This document shows positions 13,769 through 21,522 of a stretch of 30,058 nucleotides of DNA, piece after piece. The DNA lies in contig DNGI01000322.1 in NCBI GenBank assembly GCA_003486645.1, positions 9,437 through 39,494 of the forward strand, written 5' to 3'. The position numbers and the translations under genes are program-made. The DNA is from Cyanobacteria bacterium UBA11370. GTDB lineage: Bacteria; Cyanobacteriota; Cyanobacteriia; Cyanobacteriales; Coleofasciculaceae. Position 1 is the first letter of the stretch. Every line of letters begins with the position of its first letter. Below the pieces are notes generated by a model that was not told where the DNA came from, did no database searches, and worked only from the letters and a program-made list of their open reading frames with translations.

Positions 13769-14881
13769 ATGACGCGATTAATTCACGATAAATTTGCCAA
13801 AGACTACTTATCCGAACTCCTTTTGCCTCTAGGAGTAGTCAATCCAGGGCGTGAAGTCTCTTCAGAAGTTCGTCAAATTGATGTTTACTTCATGCCAAAT
13901 CCCGGCACTAATGACTACAAACAAAAATTGGGATTATTGGGAAAAATGGCAGCGACAACAGCATTATTTGAACCGTTTCGTAATCCGGTTAATGTTGAGG
14001 AAGTTCTCAGTTGCTTGAGTAAGTTATTGGATGTGAAAGGGGAGATACAACGACTCTCAAAAAGAGAAAATATTCGACCTCTTGAAACAGAGTTACCTAC
14101 GTTGTGGATTTTGACTCCTACCGCATCAACAACCTTATTAAATGGATTTAGGGCAACTGTAGATGAAGAGAATTGGTGTAAAGGAATCTATTGGCTACCG
14201 GAATATTTACGGACAGCGATTGTGGTTATTCATCAGTTGGCAGAGGTTGAAGAAACTCTGTGGCTAAGGATATTAGGTAGAGGGAGAGTGCAGGAGAGGG
14301 CGATCGCTTCTCTTAGTGCCATGCCTGTTGATGAACCTTTGCGGATCAATACGCTAGAATTAGTTTATCAGTTGCAATCCAATTTAACCAGAAATCAATC
14401 AACAGATTTAGAAGTAGAAGATAGGGAATTAATTATGGCGATCGCTCCTTTGTTTCAAGAACAGATAGCGGCGGCTGAACAGCGTGGCAGAATTGAAGGA
14501 ATTCAACAGGGTATTGAACGGGGCAGGCGAGAGGAAAATCGGGCGATACTTGAAAATTTTTTGCTCGTGCGATTTGGAGAATTAGACCCACAAATTCGCG
14601 TATTTATTCCCCCACTATCTGCTTTAAATGCGGCTGAATTTACAAGGTTATTAGTGCAATTATCAGCATTATCGCTTGATAAAAATGGACTAAAACAAGC
14701 AAAAGAGTTACTAGCAGAAAATCTTTTGAAAATGCGGTTTGAGCAATTCAATGAACCTTTGACCAATCTCCTCCCAAGTTTACTTGAATTATCGCCAGAA
14801 GATTTGAGTTTATTGCTGTCACAGTTGCCTCAATTGTCGCTGGAGGAACTGTTAAGGATATTGGATAGTTCAGTCAGTTAA
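13769..14881 (+). CDS. DUF4351-type protein, PD-(D/E)XK-like N-terminal part
   Basis: The 370-residue protein is of a cyanobacterial multicopy type. The N-terminal region (HDKFAKDYLSELLLPLG...SSEVRQIDVYFMPNPG, residues 5-46) has the layout of Rpn/PD-(D/E)XK nuclease-like proteins, including the I-D-V-Y-F strand. A charged helix follows at about 230-260 (EQIAAAEQRGRIEGIQQGIERGRREENR), as in Rpn-family and related proteins. The segment ENFLLVRFGELDPQIRVFIPPLSALNAAEFTRLLVQLSAL (about 263-302) matches DUF4351. A second, related Leu-rich segment lies at about 320-366. Function is uncertain; relatives have been linked to recombination-promoting nucleases. The gene is complete, with no insertion-sequence ends visible. 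Confidence 0.7.
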   Translation: MTRLIHDKFAKDYLSELLLPLGVVNPGREVSSEVRQIDVYFMPNPGTNDYKQKLGLLGKMAATTALFEPFRNPVNVEEVLSCLSKLLDVKGEIQRLSKRENIRPLETELPTLWILTPTASTTLLNGFRATVDEENWCKGIYWLPEYLRTAIVVIHQLAEVEETLWLRILGRGRVQERAIASLSAMPVDEPLRINTLELVYQLQSNLTRNQSTDLEVEDRELIMAIAPLFQEQIAAAEQRGRIEGIQQGIERGRREENRAILENFLLVRFGELDPQIRVFIPPLSALNAAEFTRLLVQLSALSLDKNGLKQAKELLAENLLKMRFEQFNEPLTNLLPSLLELSPEDLSLLLSQLPQLSLEELLRILDSSVS

Positions 14882-14912
14882 AAATGCTCAAGGGTGGGGT
14901 GTGTCCTGTCTG

Positions 14913-15036
14913 ATATCATGTCCGGTTGAATAACCCTAAAAAAGATTGAGGGGGTGTTAGCGTAGCGGAACGTAGTTCGGGGGTGAGGGGGTGAGGGGGT
15001 GAAGTTTTATTACGGGTGATTACCCGGACATCATAT
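14913..15036. mobile_element. MITE-like element with 13-bp imperfect terminal inverted repeats
   Basis: ATATCATGTCCGG (14913-14925) and CCGGACATCATAT (15024-15036) are inverted repeats with one mismatch, enclosing about 98 bp without coding capacity. Inside are the segment TTAGCGTAGCGGAACGTAG, resembling dispersed cyanobacterial intergenic repeats, and a tandem 8-bp array GTGAGGGG (14983-14990 and 14991-14998, plus a partial third). It lies in the convergent spacer between two genes. Transposition is inferred from the structure only. Confidence 0.5.
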
Positions 15037-15089
15037 GAAATAAAGCTTCAGTAGATCCCTAGCAATAAACTGTTATTTTGAGAAATTAT

Positions 15090-15845
15090 TCAGCCTAACT
15101 GCTTGAGTTCATTCTCTGGAGTCGTTTCTGATCCAGAGGACTTATCCTCGCTATCGCGGTTTTCCACTCCCTCGATCAGTTCAGTTTGTACAGCTTGAAC
15201 CTGATCCTTAAGGTTTACCTCAGTAAATTCCTGGTTCAGTTGAGTTGTGTCTGATTCTTCTAACTCCTCTGTGAGTATAAGTTGAACCTGATTCTCAAGG
15301 TTTCCCTCAGCAGAATCGTCTTTAAGTTGAGTTATTGGTGATTCCTCTAATTCCTCAGTAGATATCTCCAAAAACTCTTGTGGGGTAGGCATCCTGCCTG
15401 CTTTTAACGTTATTTCCTCCAGAGGTTGAGTAGGTAAGGATGGAATACTATTTACCACGTCTATACTCTCAGACTCTTCCTCTAACTCAATCGTTTCTAA
15501 TTCATCGGGTGACTGAGTAAGTACAGGTTGAGGATCGTCTGTTATTTCTGTTTGGGACAACTCCCCGTCAAGATTAACAGGTTCTGTGCGATCGCTAATC
15601 TCGGCTGGAATTTTATCCGAGGTCTCTGTCAAGATTTCCTCACCTCCCTCACCCGACTCCTCAGTCATCCCCGATTGATCTGGGTTTTCCTCTTGAGCTT
15701 CACTCCAGGGAGAGTCATAATGATGCCAGGGTAGGATGGGAGTGTTAGGTAGGTTGCGCGTCAACACCGTGATGTTTTCCGGATCGGGTTCTGGTAGATT
15801 CAAGCGTTTGCCAGAGTGATTATCGTCAACTTGTTGAGAATTCAT
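15090..15845 (-). CDS. Highly acidic repeat protein, last gene of a three-gene operon
   Basis: The 251-residue protein is very rich in Glu, Asp, Ser and Thr, with few hydrophobic stretches and no signal or membrane segment, so it is probably largely disordered. It contains an internal repeat of about 30 residues: STEELEESPITQLKDDSAEG then NLENQVQLI, and LTEELEESDTTQLNQEFTEV then NLKDQVQAV. A third partial copy (TELIE) follows. The N-terminus has an aromatic-rich patch PILPWHHYDSPWSEAQ that might be a binding motif. The gene starts 9 bases after the membrane protein gene, so the two are co-transcribed. No family was recognised. Confidence 0.65.
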   Translation of the reverse strand: MNSQQVDDNHSGKRLNLPEPDPENITVLTRNLPNTPILPWHHYDSPWSEAQEENPDQSGMTEESGEGGEEILTETSDKIPAEISDRTEPVNLDGELSQTEITDDPQPVLTQSPDELETIELEEESESIDVVNSIPSLPTQPLEEITLKAGRMPTPQEFLEISTEELEESPITQLKDDSAEGNLENQVQLILTEELEESDTTQLNQEFTEVNLKDQVQAVQTELIEGVENRDSEDKSSGSETTPENELKQLG

Positions 15846-15854
15846 AATATGAAC

Positions 15855-16610
15855 CTAACCAAAACTACTCAAATCGATCGCAGGAACAAAATAAACGGCT
15901 ACGACGTGCAACGTGATCATCAATGCCAAACCCCAAGTGACGTAAGCGGAATATTGTAACGATGAAGAGACATCCTCCAATCGTTGCTTGTTTGCATTAT
16001 AGGTCTCTACCAGATTAACAATCATCTGCAATTGGTACTCTTCTGGGGATAGGACGAGGTAGCGTTCCAAAAATTTTTTATCTCCTAAATTCGGACTGAC
16101 GGCTAGCTGACGGGGTAAAAAGGCATTGATTAATAAAGTGAAATTTAGCAGAAATCCTAGCAATTCGGCAAAACTGAAGAAACCGGGGAAAAAGACTAAC
16201 CGAGAAATCGTCAAGCTGGTGAACAAAGCGCCGTTGGTAACGAATAAGATATTTAACTTGGTGGTTAAGGTTTGGTTTTGTTCCTTTTGTTGATCGATAA
16301 CGGCACGAACGTCTTTGGCAGCAAGTTCTAGGGTTGAGGAAGAGGGGGCTTCCGGTTCGGTTTCTGGGATAGTGGAGGGATGGGGAGTTTTAGAGGTTTT
16401 GGCTGTCTCTGGGGTTTTGGTGGGTTTAGGGGTTTCAATTGGGTCTGAGGTCTTGGTGTTTTTGGATACTTCTCCCGGATCTACAATTGTAGAGTTTTTA
16501 GCGGTTTCTATAACTTCTGGAGATTTAGTGGGTTTAGGGATTTCTACGGTGTCTGGGGTTTTGGCGGCAGGTTCGGTTTTTTCGAGTAGGGAATTGACAG
16601 GAGCTATCAT
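15855..16610 (-). CDS. Membrane protein with disordered N-terminus and three predicted helices
   Basis: Of 251 residues, the first 95 are a Pro/Thr/Lys-rich disordered region with a duplicated pattern (EIPKPTKSPEVIETAKNS and ETPKPTKTPETAKTSKTP). Hydrophobic helices follow at about 119-142 (ILFVTNGALFTSLTISRLVF), 145-166 (FSFAELLGFLLNFTLLINAF) and 222-243. Between the second and third is an amphipathic stretch (LSPEEYQLQMIVNLVETYNANKQRLEDVSSSLQ). A hairpin pair, a cytosolic helix and a further helix loosely recall SLATT/PycTM-type membrane effectors, but no nucleotide cyclase or sensor gene is nearby and I do not claim that family. Its ATG overlaps the stop of the glycosyltransferase gene (ATGA). 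Confidence 0.65.
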   Translation of the reverse strand: MIAPVNSLLEKTEPAAKTPDTVEIPKPTKSPEVIETAKNSTIVDPGEVSKNTKTSDPIETPKPTKTPETAKTSKTPHPSTIPETEPEAPSSSTLELAAKDVRAVIDQQKEQNQTLTTKLNILFVTNGALFTSLTISRLVFFPGFFSFAELLGFLLNFTLLINAFLPRQLAVSPNLGDKKFLERYLVLSPEEYQLQMIVNLVETYNANKQRLEDVSSSLQYSAYVTWGLALMITLHVVAVYFVPAIDLSSFG

Positions 16611-17707
16611 TGGGGGAAAGAGCGTGAGTGAGTTTGGAAGTAGCTGACAACGGTTTTAGCGATCGCTTCTGTACCATTTTTGGCAAGGGATTGCGATCGC
16701 CGGGGGGGTTGGGGGGACTGGTGGAGAAACTCCCAGTCACCCTGGAAAAATGCTGTGGGGGTCACAATTTGATGGTAAGCGTAATTTTGAATCCCTTCCA
16801 GGAGTAAGGGGGATTCAGCAAAACCTTCGCGGGTGAGGGAAATGATGGGAATATCGAGGCGTAAGGCTTCCGCAAAGGTACTGTATCCTGGCTTGGACAT
16901 AACTCGCCCACACAAGGGCATAAAATCGACGGGGCGGTAGTCGTGACCTGCAATTTTAAGTAAATTAGGTAAATTGGGGGCAAGGCGATCGAAGGTGATA
17001 AATTGCCAATCTGGAAAGTGAGACAGGGTATGGTAGGGAATTTCCTGGAGGCTGAGTCCGCCAAAGGTCAGTAAGACGGTTTTCTCAGGTGGGGTGTTGA
17101 TACCAAGTTTTTGTCGCAATTGATCGGGATGATAGCGGGGTGAACCACCCGTTAATCCGACATCGGTGATGTTTGGAAACGCTGTCATAGGTTCGTTTAA
17201 GGGGAGACGAAATAGGCGATCGCATCCGCTATAAATTTCACTAATCCAATCCGCAATTTCGATAAACTCCCCTCCCCAATCTCGATAAATAAAGTCCCAA
17301 CCAAAGTTACTTAACATCCAACAGGGAATACCCGCTGCTTTCGCTATTTTCACTGCCAAGGGAGGAATATCGGCTAAAATTAGCCCCACTCGATTGGTGC
17401 GGATAAAATTAACTTCACTGGCAATAATTGAATTTTGGGACGCACGAATAGTTTTGAGTTTTTCCAGAGTTGCGGCTTTATCCATACTCAAGCTATCGGC
17501 TTGAATCACACCCACATCAAACGATCTGGGACGATGAATAAACTCTCCGGAAATATAAGACTCTAACAACCATCTCGGTGCTGTTGTTACTAAAATCAAT
17601 AAAATTTCTGGACAGAGTTTTTGAATTTCTGCGGCTACGGATGAGGCTCGGACTGCATGACCAAAACCGTGGCTGGTAATTGCAATGTATAAAACAGGTC
17701 TAGACAT
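16607..17707 (-). CDS. GT-B fold glycosyltransferase-like protein
   Basis: The 366-residue protein has two Rossmann-like halves. The N-terminal motif ITSHGFGHAVRASSVAAEI (residues 10-28) has the G-x-G-H loop seen in MurG/GT28-like and glycosyltransferase-like proteins related to the N-terminal part of L-arabinokinase. In the C-terminal half are VLLTFGGLSLQEI (about 211-223) and GRVMSKPGYSTFAEAL (267-282), where the K-P-G-x-x-T-x-x-E segment usually binds the nucleotide sugar. Donor and acceptor are unknown. There is no signal peptide, so it is cytoplasmic or peripheral at the membrane. It is the first gene of an operon with a membrane protein and an acidic protein, overlapping the next by four bases. 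The leader before its ATG is an 8-bp array without a Shine-Dalgarno sequence. Confidence 0.8.
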   Translation of the reverse strand: MSRPVLYIAITSHGFGHAVRASSVAAEIQKLCPEILLILVTTAPRWLLESYISGEFIHRPRSFDVGVIQADSLSMDKAATLEKLKTIRASQNSIIASEVNFIRTNRVGLILADIPPLAVKIAKAAGIPCWMLSNFGWDFIYRDWGGEFIEIADWISEIYSGCDRLFRLPLNEPMTAFPNITDVGLTGGSPRYHPDQLRQKLGINTPPEKTVLLTFGGLSLQEIPYHTLSHFPDWQFITFDRLAPNLPNLLKIAGHDYRPVDFMPLCGRVMSKPGYSTFAEALRLDIPIISLTREGFAESPLLLEGIQNYAYHQIVTPTAFFQGDWEFLHQSPQPPRRSQSLAKNGTEAIAKTVVSYFQTHSRSFPQ

Positions 17708-17747
17708 GATGGGGAGATGGGGGGAGGGGGAGATGGGGAGATGGTGA
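17708..17747. repeat. 8-bp array directly before the glycosyltransferase start codon
   Basis: Five units, GATGGGGA, GATGGGGG, GAGGGGGA, GATGGGGA and GATGGTGA, start at the base after the complement of the ATG (17705-17707). On the sense strand of the glycosyltransferase gene this gives a C-rich leader with no Shine-Dalgarno sequence. Confidence 0.8.
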
Positions 17748-18146
17748 TAGGCATTTAAATTGCACAGCTTGGCGATGAGGAAAAAACTCTCTTTCCTTGG
17801 AGTCGTTTACCCTCTGCCTTATCTCCTCCATAATGCAACTTAAATGCTGATCAAGCTTATTAATTAACTTAGTGTTTGCTACTGTTGAATTAAGTACGAT
17901 CAATAAATAATTCATAATTCATCATTGACAATTCCTAAATAGATGTTGACACCGATCAAAAAAGCTATATAATTCTTTTAATGCTAACGTTTTAGGACAG
18001 ACAAGTGATTCCGATTCCCTGGTCTTAAAAAAACCGGGAGTTCCATCTAAAAAAGCAGAGTTTCTTTTTCTGGCTACCCTATCAAGAGTGGTTGTTCTTT
18101 TCCTGATGTCTAACACCAATTCAGTATAAAGAGACAACACCTTCAA
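17748..18146. other. Divergent spacer without a supported gene
   Basis: The spacer lies between the minus-strand glycosyltransferase operon and a plus-strand outer-membrane gene. It contains a heptamer array (17906-17933) and a TATAAA hexamer at 18125-18130 that may be the -10 box of the right-hand gene. Two minus-strand open frames are present, but they are low-complexity or have no recognisable family. Confidence 0.45.
17906..17933. repeat. Four-unit heptamer array
   Basis: AATAATT, CATAATT, CATCATT and GACAATT lie in perfect 7-bp phase. Confidence 0.75.
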
Positions 18147-19832
18147 TTGGGGTCTTGTTTCGTGCCAGTCAAGTTAATCTCTGACTTTTGTCATCAAGAT
18201 TTAGTTCCCGTTCATCAATTTTACCCGCAGAAAGGTAAGCGTGATCCGCAAAATTTCAGTTATCCCTTCGACAGTCAGTTCCCGTCTTCCCTGCGGCATC
18301 TACCAACCGTTGCAATTTATACCTTAGCGACACTGACGGTTCAGGGTTTACCTGATCCAGTTTGGGCAAAGTCTGGTGTAGATAGGGGTTATCAGCCTGA
18401 AATTTTTAAACAAAATCATATGGATGCAGCTAAACTATCAACACTGCACCAAGCGACGATGACAGATAAACATCATGCGATCGCCTTACCCGAATCTGGG
18501 GTAAAACAAGAATTTACAGCCATTGCTTTCAACCATTCAGAGTTAGCGACAGCGAAGTCTGAGGAGGCGTTACCCACATTTTCGATAGAACCCGAAATTG
18601 TATCGGAAAGCAAGAGAACTCCTAATACCCAGTTGGGATCAAATGAGATAGTTTCTAATTCTCCCCATTCCCCCATTTCCTCATCTCTCAATTCTACAGA
18701 GCTACCCTTGTTGAACGCAACTGACAATGAGTTAGCGATCGCAAAGCAAGAGAGGGAAACCTCCTTCACTCCACCTGAACAAAACGTTCAAACTATAGTA
18801 GTACCCACTAGTGTAACGGCTGTATCCAGAGCTAATATTGCCCCTCCAGAAACCGATATGGAATTGCATTCAAACAGAGTAATTGAGACAGACGCGGGGA
18901 CACGGAGACGCGGGGATGCGGAGACAATAAATGTACTACGTATGAATGCAACTGGAAATGAAAATGTACTCTTAAAAGCGGCAAATTTGGATGATCTAAG
19001 AGTGGCGCAACAGTCAGTAGGACAGCGTGATCAAATTGGCATTAAAACCTTTAATTTTCCGGATTCTTCAACGTCCACAGCTTCTCCTGTTTCCACTAAT
19101 GAAGTGGATCGCTTACAGGAGGAATTACGGGGTTTGGAGGAACGGACAATTGATGAAAAATTGCAAGCATCCCCAGCGCTGAGTATTGTCATTCCTACGG
19201 CATTTGGTGCAGATAATAATACTGGATTTATCAGCACAACCTATCAAGAACGTACACGATTTGCTAATGTGGATGATGGGGCGTTGGGAATTGGTATCGG
19301 GTTAGGAGATGCCCAGAAATCGGTGGGCGTGGAATTATCCTATGCAGTGGCAAGTTTTGGATCTAACCGAGATTTTGGTAGTGGTGGTTTTAATATCAAA
19401 GTGCATCGTCGATTGCCTAACGATTGGGCTGTAGCTGCTGGTTGGAATGGGTTTTTAAACCTTGGTGATGACAATGATTTTGAGAATTCACTTTATGGAG
19501 TGGTGAGTAAAATTTTCCGGACACGAGAGGATATTAACCAGCCATTTAGTCGGGTTGCAGTTACAGCAGGGGTAGGGAATGGACAGTTCCGAACTGAGGA
19601 TTCTGTAGATAATAATGAGGGTAATATTAATGTGTTTGGTAACATTGCTGTCCGTATTGCTGAACCTGTTAGTTTAATTGCAGAATGGAGTGGGCAAGAT
19701 TTAGGTGTGGGAGTTTCAATTGCTCCCTTTAAAAACATTCCCTTAGTTATTACTCCAGCCTTGCGAGATATTACGGGTGCAGGAGATGGAACTCGGTTTG
19801 TTTTGGGCATGGGGTTTGCGTTTAAATTTTAA
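18147..19832 (+). CDS. Outer-membrane beta-barrel-type protein
   Basis: The 561-residue protein starts at TTG 18147 or possibly GTG 18162; no ATG or strong Shine-Dalgarno sequence marks the start. A hydrophobic stretch LPTVAIYTLATLTVQGLPDPVWA (about residues 52-74) looks like an export signal with cleavage after VWA, which suggests a longer than usual N-region or a wrong start. Residues about 80-340 are low-complexity and polar. The last 210 residues alternate polar and hydrophobic residues in strands such as GALGIGIGLGDAQKSVGVELSYA, FNIKVHRRLPNDWAVAAGW and RFVLGMGFAFKF. The protein ends in Phe, the usual signature of Bam-assembled barrels. A G-rich 8-bp DNA array lies in frame within the low-complexity part. 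The function may be a porin-like or surface protein. Confidence 0.65.
   Translation: MGSCFVPVKLISDFCHQDLVPVHQFYPQKGKRDPQNFSYPFDSQFPSSLRHLPTVAIYTLATLTVQGLPDPVWAKSGVDRGYQPEIFKQNHMDAAKLSTLHQATMTDKHHAIALPESGVKQEFTAIAFNHSELATAKSEEALPTFSIEPEIVSESKRTPNTQLGSNEIVSNSPHSPISSSLNSTELPLLNATDNELAIAKQERETSFTPPEQNVQTIVVPTSVTAVSRANIAPPETDMELHSNRVIETDAGTRRRGDAETINVLRMNATGNENVLLKAANLDDLRVAQQSVGQRDQIGIKTFNFPDSSTSTASPVSTNEVDRLQEELRGLEERTIDEKLQASPALSIVIPTAFGADNNTGFISTTYQERTRFANVDDGALGIGIGLGDAQKSVGVELSYAVASFGSNRDFGSGGFNIKVHRRLPNDWAVAAGWNGFLNLGDDNDFENSLYGVVSKIFRTREDINQPFSRVAVTAGVGNGQFRTEDSVDNNEGNINVFGNIAVRIAEPVSLIAEWSGQDLGVGVSIAPFKNIPLVITPALRDITGAGDGTRFVLGMGFAFKF
18891..18925 (+). repeat. In-frame 8-bp array within the barrel-protein gene
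   Basis: GACGCGGG, GACACGGA, GACGCGGG, GATGCGGA and GAC are in 8-bp phase and encode the atypical basic/acidic run ETDAGTRRRGDAET. The sequence resembles intergenic cyanobacterial repeats and seems to have been inserted into or expanded in the coding region. Confidence 0.7.
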
Positions 19833-19880
19833 GCTTTGAATGTAAAAGCACACTTTTGAATTGAAATGTGGAGTGTAACT

Positions 19881-20297
19881 ATGAATAGAATAAAGTGGTT
19901 CGGTTTGGTTATTAGTACATCATTGATTAGCAGTGGGTTGATGGCTATTCGGGGCAATGCTCAACCACCGAATCAGTCCGATATTACAGGAACAAATATT
20001 TGGAATAATACCGCACCAATATTTGATGAAGGGGGTGAATTAGCTCCGGAGATTCTTGATCAGGCGCGTCGTCTTGACCAAGCCTTAGAAGAGGCTTCTG
20101 ACCAATGTTATAATGCCCGTGAATCGACGACAACTCCGCGTCGGTTTGCTAGAAATCCAGGGAACTCGAATCAGGTTTGTACGAATCCGAATTGTCAGGA
20201 ATTGAACCGTTTAGTGGAGGAAACAAAGGTTTTCTTAGATGATGTTAACCGTACTCAAGCAGAGCAAGCTAGAGCGAGTAGCGATCGGTTGTGGTAG
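19881..20297 (+). CDS. Small secreted protein of unknown function
   Basis: The protein has 138 residues from the ATG at 19881, chosen over an in-frame ATG at 19866 because GGAG (19870-19873) is correctly spaced before it and the signal peptide then starts normally (MNRIKWFGLVISTSLISSGLMAIRGNA, cleavage near NAQ). The mature part is polar, with a helical segment EILDQARRLDQALEEASDQCYNA and a closing helix LNRLVEETKVFLDDVNRTQAEQARA. Three Cys residues, in QCYNA and VCTNPNCQ, may form disulfides in the periplasm. It lies 48 bases after the barrel-protein gene on the same strand, which suggests co-transcription and a possible accessory role. No family was recognised. Confidence 0.7.
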   Translation: MNRIKWFGLVISTSLISSGLMAIRGNAQPPNQSDITGTNIWNNTAPIFDEGGELAPEILDQARRLDQALEEASDQCYNARESTTTPRRFARNPGNSNQVCTNPNCQELNRLVEETKVFLDDVNRTQAEQARASSDRLW

Positions 20298-20588
20298 GTT
20301 AGAGGATTTTGGATTGTCAGAGCTTTGGCATCTAAGGGCTTAGGATAGTTCAATTACTGCACATCTAAACTCAAGTAAATTTTCTTTTTGTATAAGGAAA
20401 TAGAGTCTTGATTTCTAGAGTAGTCCTCAATAATTGGTGAAGGCGATATCTTCGACTTCTTAAACAAATGAGGGTCTGAACCAATTGCATTTCACAAGTC
20501 AATACTGTGACAATCCTGATTTGTCAACAAAGGGTTGTATGAAATAGCAGCGCTCTAGCGATCGCTAGTTTTAGCTCAAACTAAGACT
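20298..20588 (+). other. Spacer before the glycan-export cluster
   Basis: No gene is supported. A HIP1 octamer lies near 20569. No terminator with a T-run was found after the small secreted protein gene. The promoter of the next operon is at the right edge. Confidence 0.45.
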
Positions 20589-20617
20589 TTGATTGGGTCG
20601 ATGAAATTCTCTAAGAT
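20589..20617 (+). promoter_or_regulatory. Likely promoter of the glycan-export cluster
   Basis: TTGATT (20589-20594), a 17-base spacer and TAAGAT (20612-20617) fit a vegetative promoter. The predicted start is about 17 bases before the permease ATG at 20641. Confidence 0.5.
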
Positions 20618-20640
20618 GGTGTTATTGTCTACTCCTAAAG

Positions 20641-21474
20641 ATGCAAACGATGCAAACGAAAGAACTGATTATTGAGGCGGGTCGTACAGAACAGCAGTAT
20701 TGGAAAGATTTGTGGCGCTATCGAGAGTTATTTTACTTCCTGGCTTGGCGAGATATTTTGGTGCGTTATAAGCAAACGGCAATTGGAATTGCTTGGGCAC
20801 TAATTCGACCTTTTTTAACAATGGTCGTGTTTACAATCGTGTTTGGCGAGTTAGCAAAGTTACCCTCTGGGAGTGCGCCTTATCCAATTCTGGTGTTTGC
20901 AGGGATGCTACCGTGGCAGTTTTTTGCCAATGCACTTTCAGAATGCAGTAACAGTTTAATTAGCAATGCTAATTTGATTTCTAAAGTCTATTTTCCTCGA
21001 TTAATTGTACCTGCTAGTGCAGTGATTGTCAGTTTTGTGGATTTTATGATTTCTGGGATGATTTTGCTAGGACTGATGGCTTGGTATGACTTTGTACCAA
21101 GTTGGCGCATTCTAACGTTACCGCTATTTATTGGAATTGCTTTTGCGGCATCAATGGGTGCTGGGTTGTGGTTGGCAGCACTGAATGTAAAATATCGAGA
21201 TTTCCGCTATATTGTTCCCTTTATCGTGCAATTTGGCTTATATATTTCTCCAGTTGGATTTAGTAGCACTATTGTGCCAGAAAAATGGCGTTTGCTCTAT
21301 TCAGTTAATCCAATGGTAGGGGTCATTGATGGGTTTCGGTGGGCAATCTTGGGAGGAGAATCAACCCTTTATTTGCCAGGATTCACGTTATCGGTTACAT
21401 TAATGGCACTTTTTTTGCTGAGTGGCGTCTGGTATTTCCGGAAGGTGGAACGTACTTTTGCAGATGTAATTTAA
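20641..21474 (+). CDS. wzm: ABC-2 type polysaccharide export permease (Wzm-like)
   Basis: The 277-residue integral membrane protein exports lipid-linked or free polysaccharide together with the neighbouring ATPase. It has the family's amphipathic N-terminus (YWKDLWRYRELFYFLAWRDILVRYKQTAIGIAW), then six predicted membrane segments between about 50 and 265. Conserved parts include WALIRPFLTMVVFTIVFG, GMLPWQFFANAL, NLISKVYFPRLIVP, NVKYRDFRYIVPFIVQFGLYISPVGFS and YSVNPMVGVIDGFRWAI. Two starts are possible because ATGCAAACG is duplicated (20641 and 20650); both give the same protein core. It is first in the cluster and 48 bases before wzt. Confidence 0.93.
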   Translation: MQTMQTKELIIEAGRTEQQYWKDLWRYRELFYFLAWRDILVRYKQTAIGIAWALIRPFLTMVVFTIVFGELAKLPSGSAPYPILVFAGMLPWQFFANALSECSNSLISNANLISKVYFPRLIVPASAVIVSFVDFMISGMILLGLMAWYDFVPSWRILTLPLFIGIAFAASMGAGLWLAALNVKYRDFRYIVPFIVQFGLYISPVGFSSTIVPEKWRLLYSVNPMVGVIDGFRWAILGGESTLYLPGFTLSVTLMALFLLSGVWYFRKVERTFADVI

Positions 21475-21522
21475 AATCTTATCCAAGTTTCAAGCTGCCG
21501 ATGCCTGAAAGAGAGTAACAAA

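Noticed and set aside
15855..16610. Assignment of the three-helix membrane protein as a CBASS/Pycsar effector
   Set aside because: The topology is only loosely similar, no cyclase or sensor gene is adjacent, and the operon partners point to a glycan-related role.
16315..17064. Open frames overlapping the membrane protein and glycosyltransferase genes in other frames
   Set aside because: They are shadows of the well-supported minus-strand genes and low-complexity where they cross the Pro/Thr-rich region.
17700..17915. 71-codon minus-strand frame upstream of the glycosyltransferase
   Set aside because: Its last third is translation of the 8-bp array (Pro/Ser/His run), it overlaps the glycosyltransferase start, and no Shine-Dalgarno sequence or family was seen.
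17922..18146. 74-codon minus-strand frame in the divergent spacer
   Set aside because: No start signal, no recognised family, and it overlaps the presumed promoter region of the plus-strand gene. A transposon scrap cannot be excluded.
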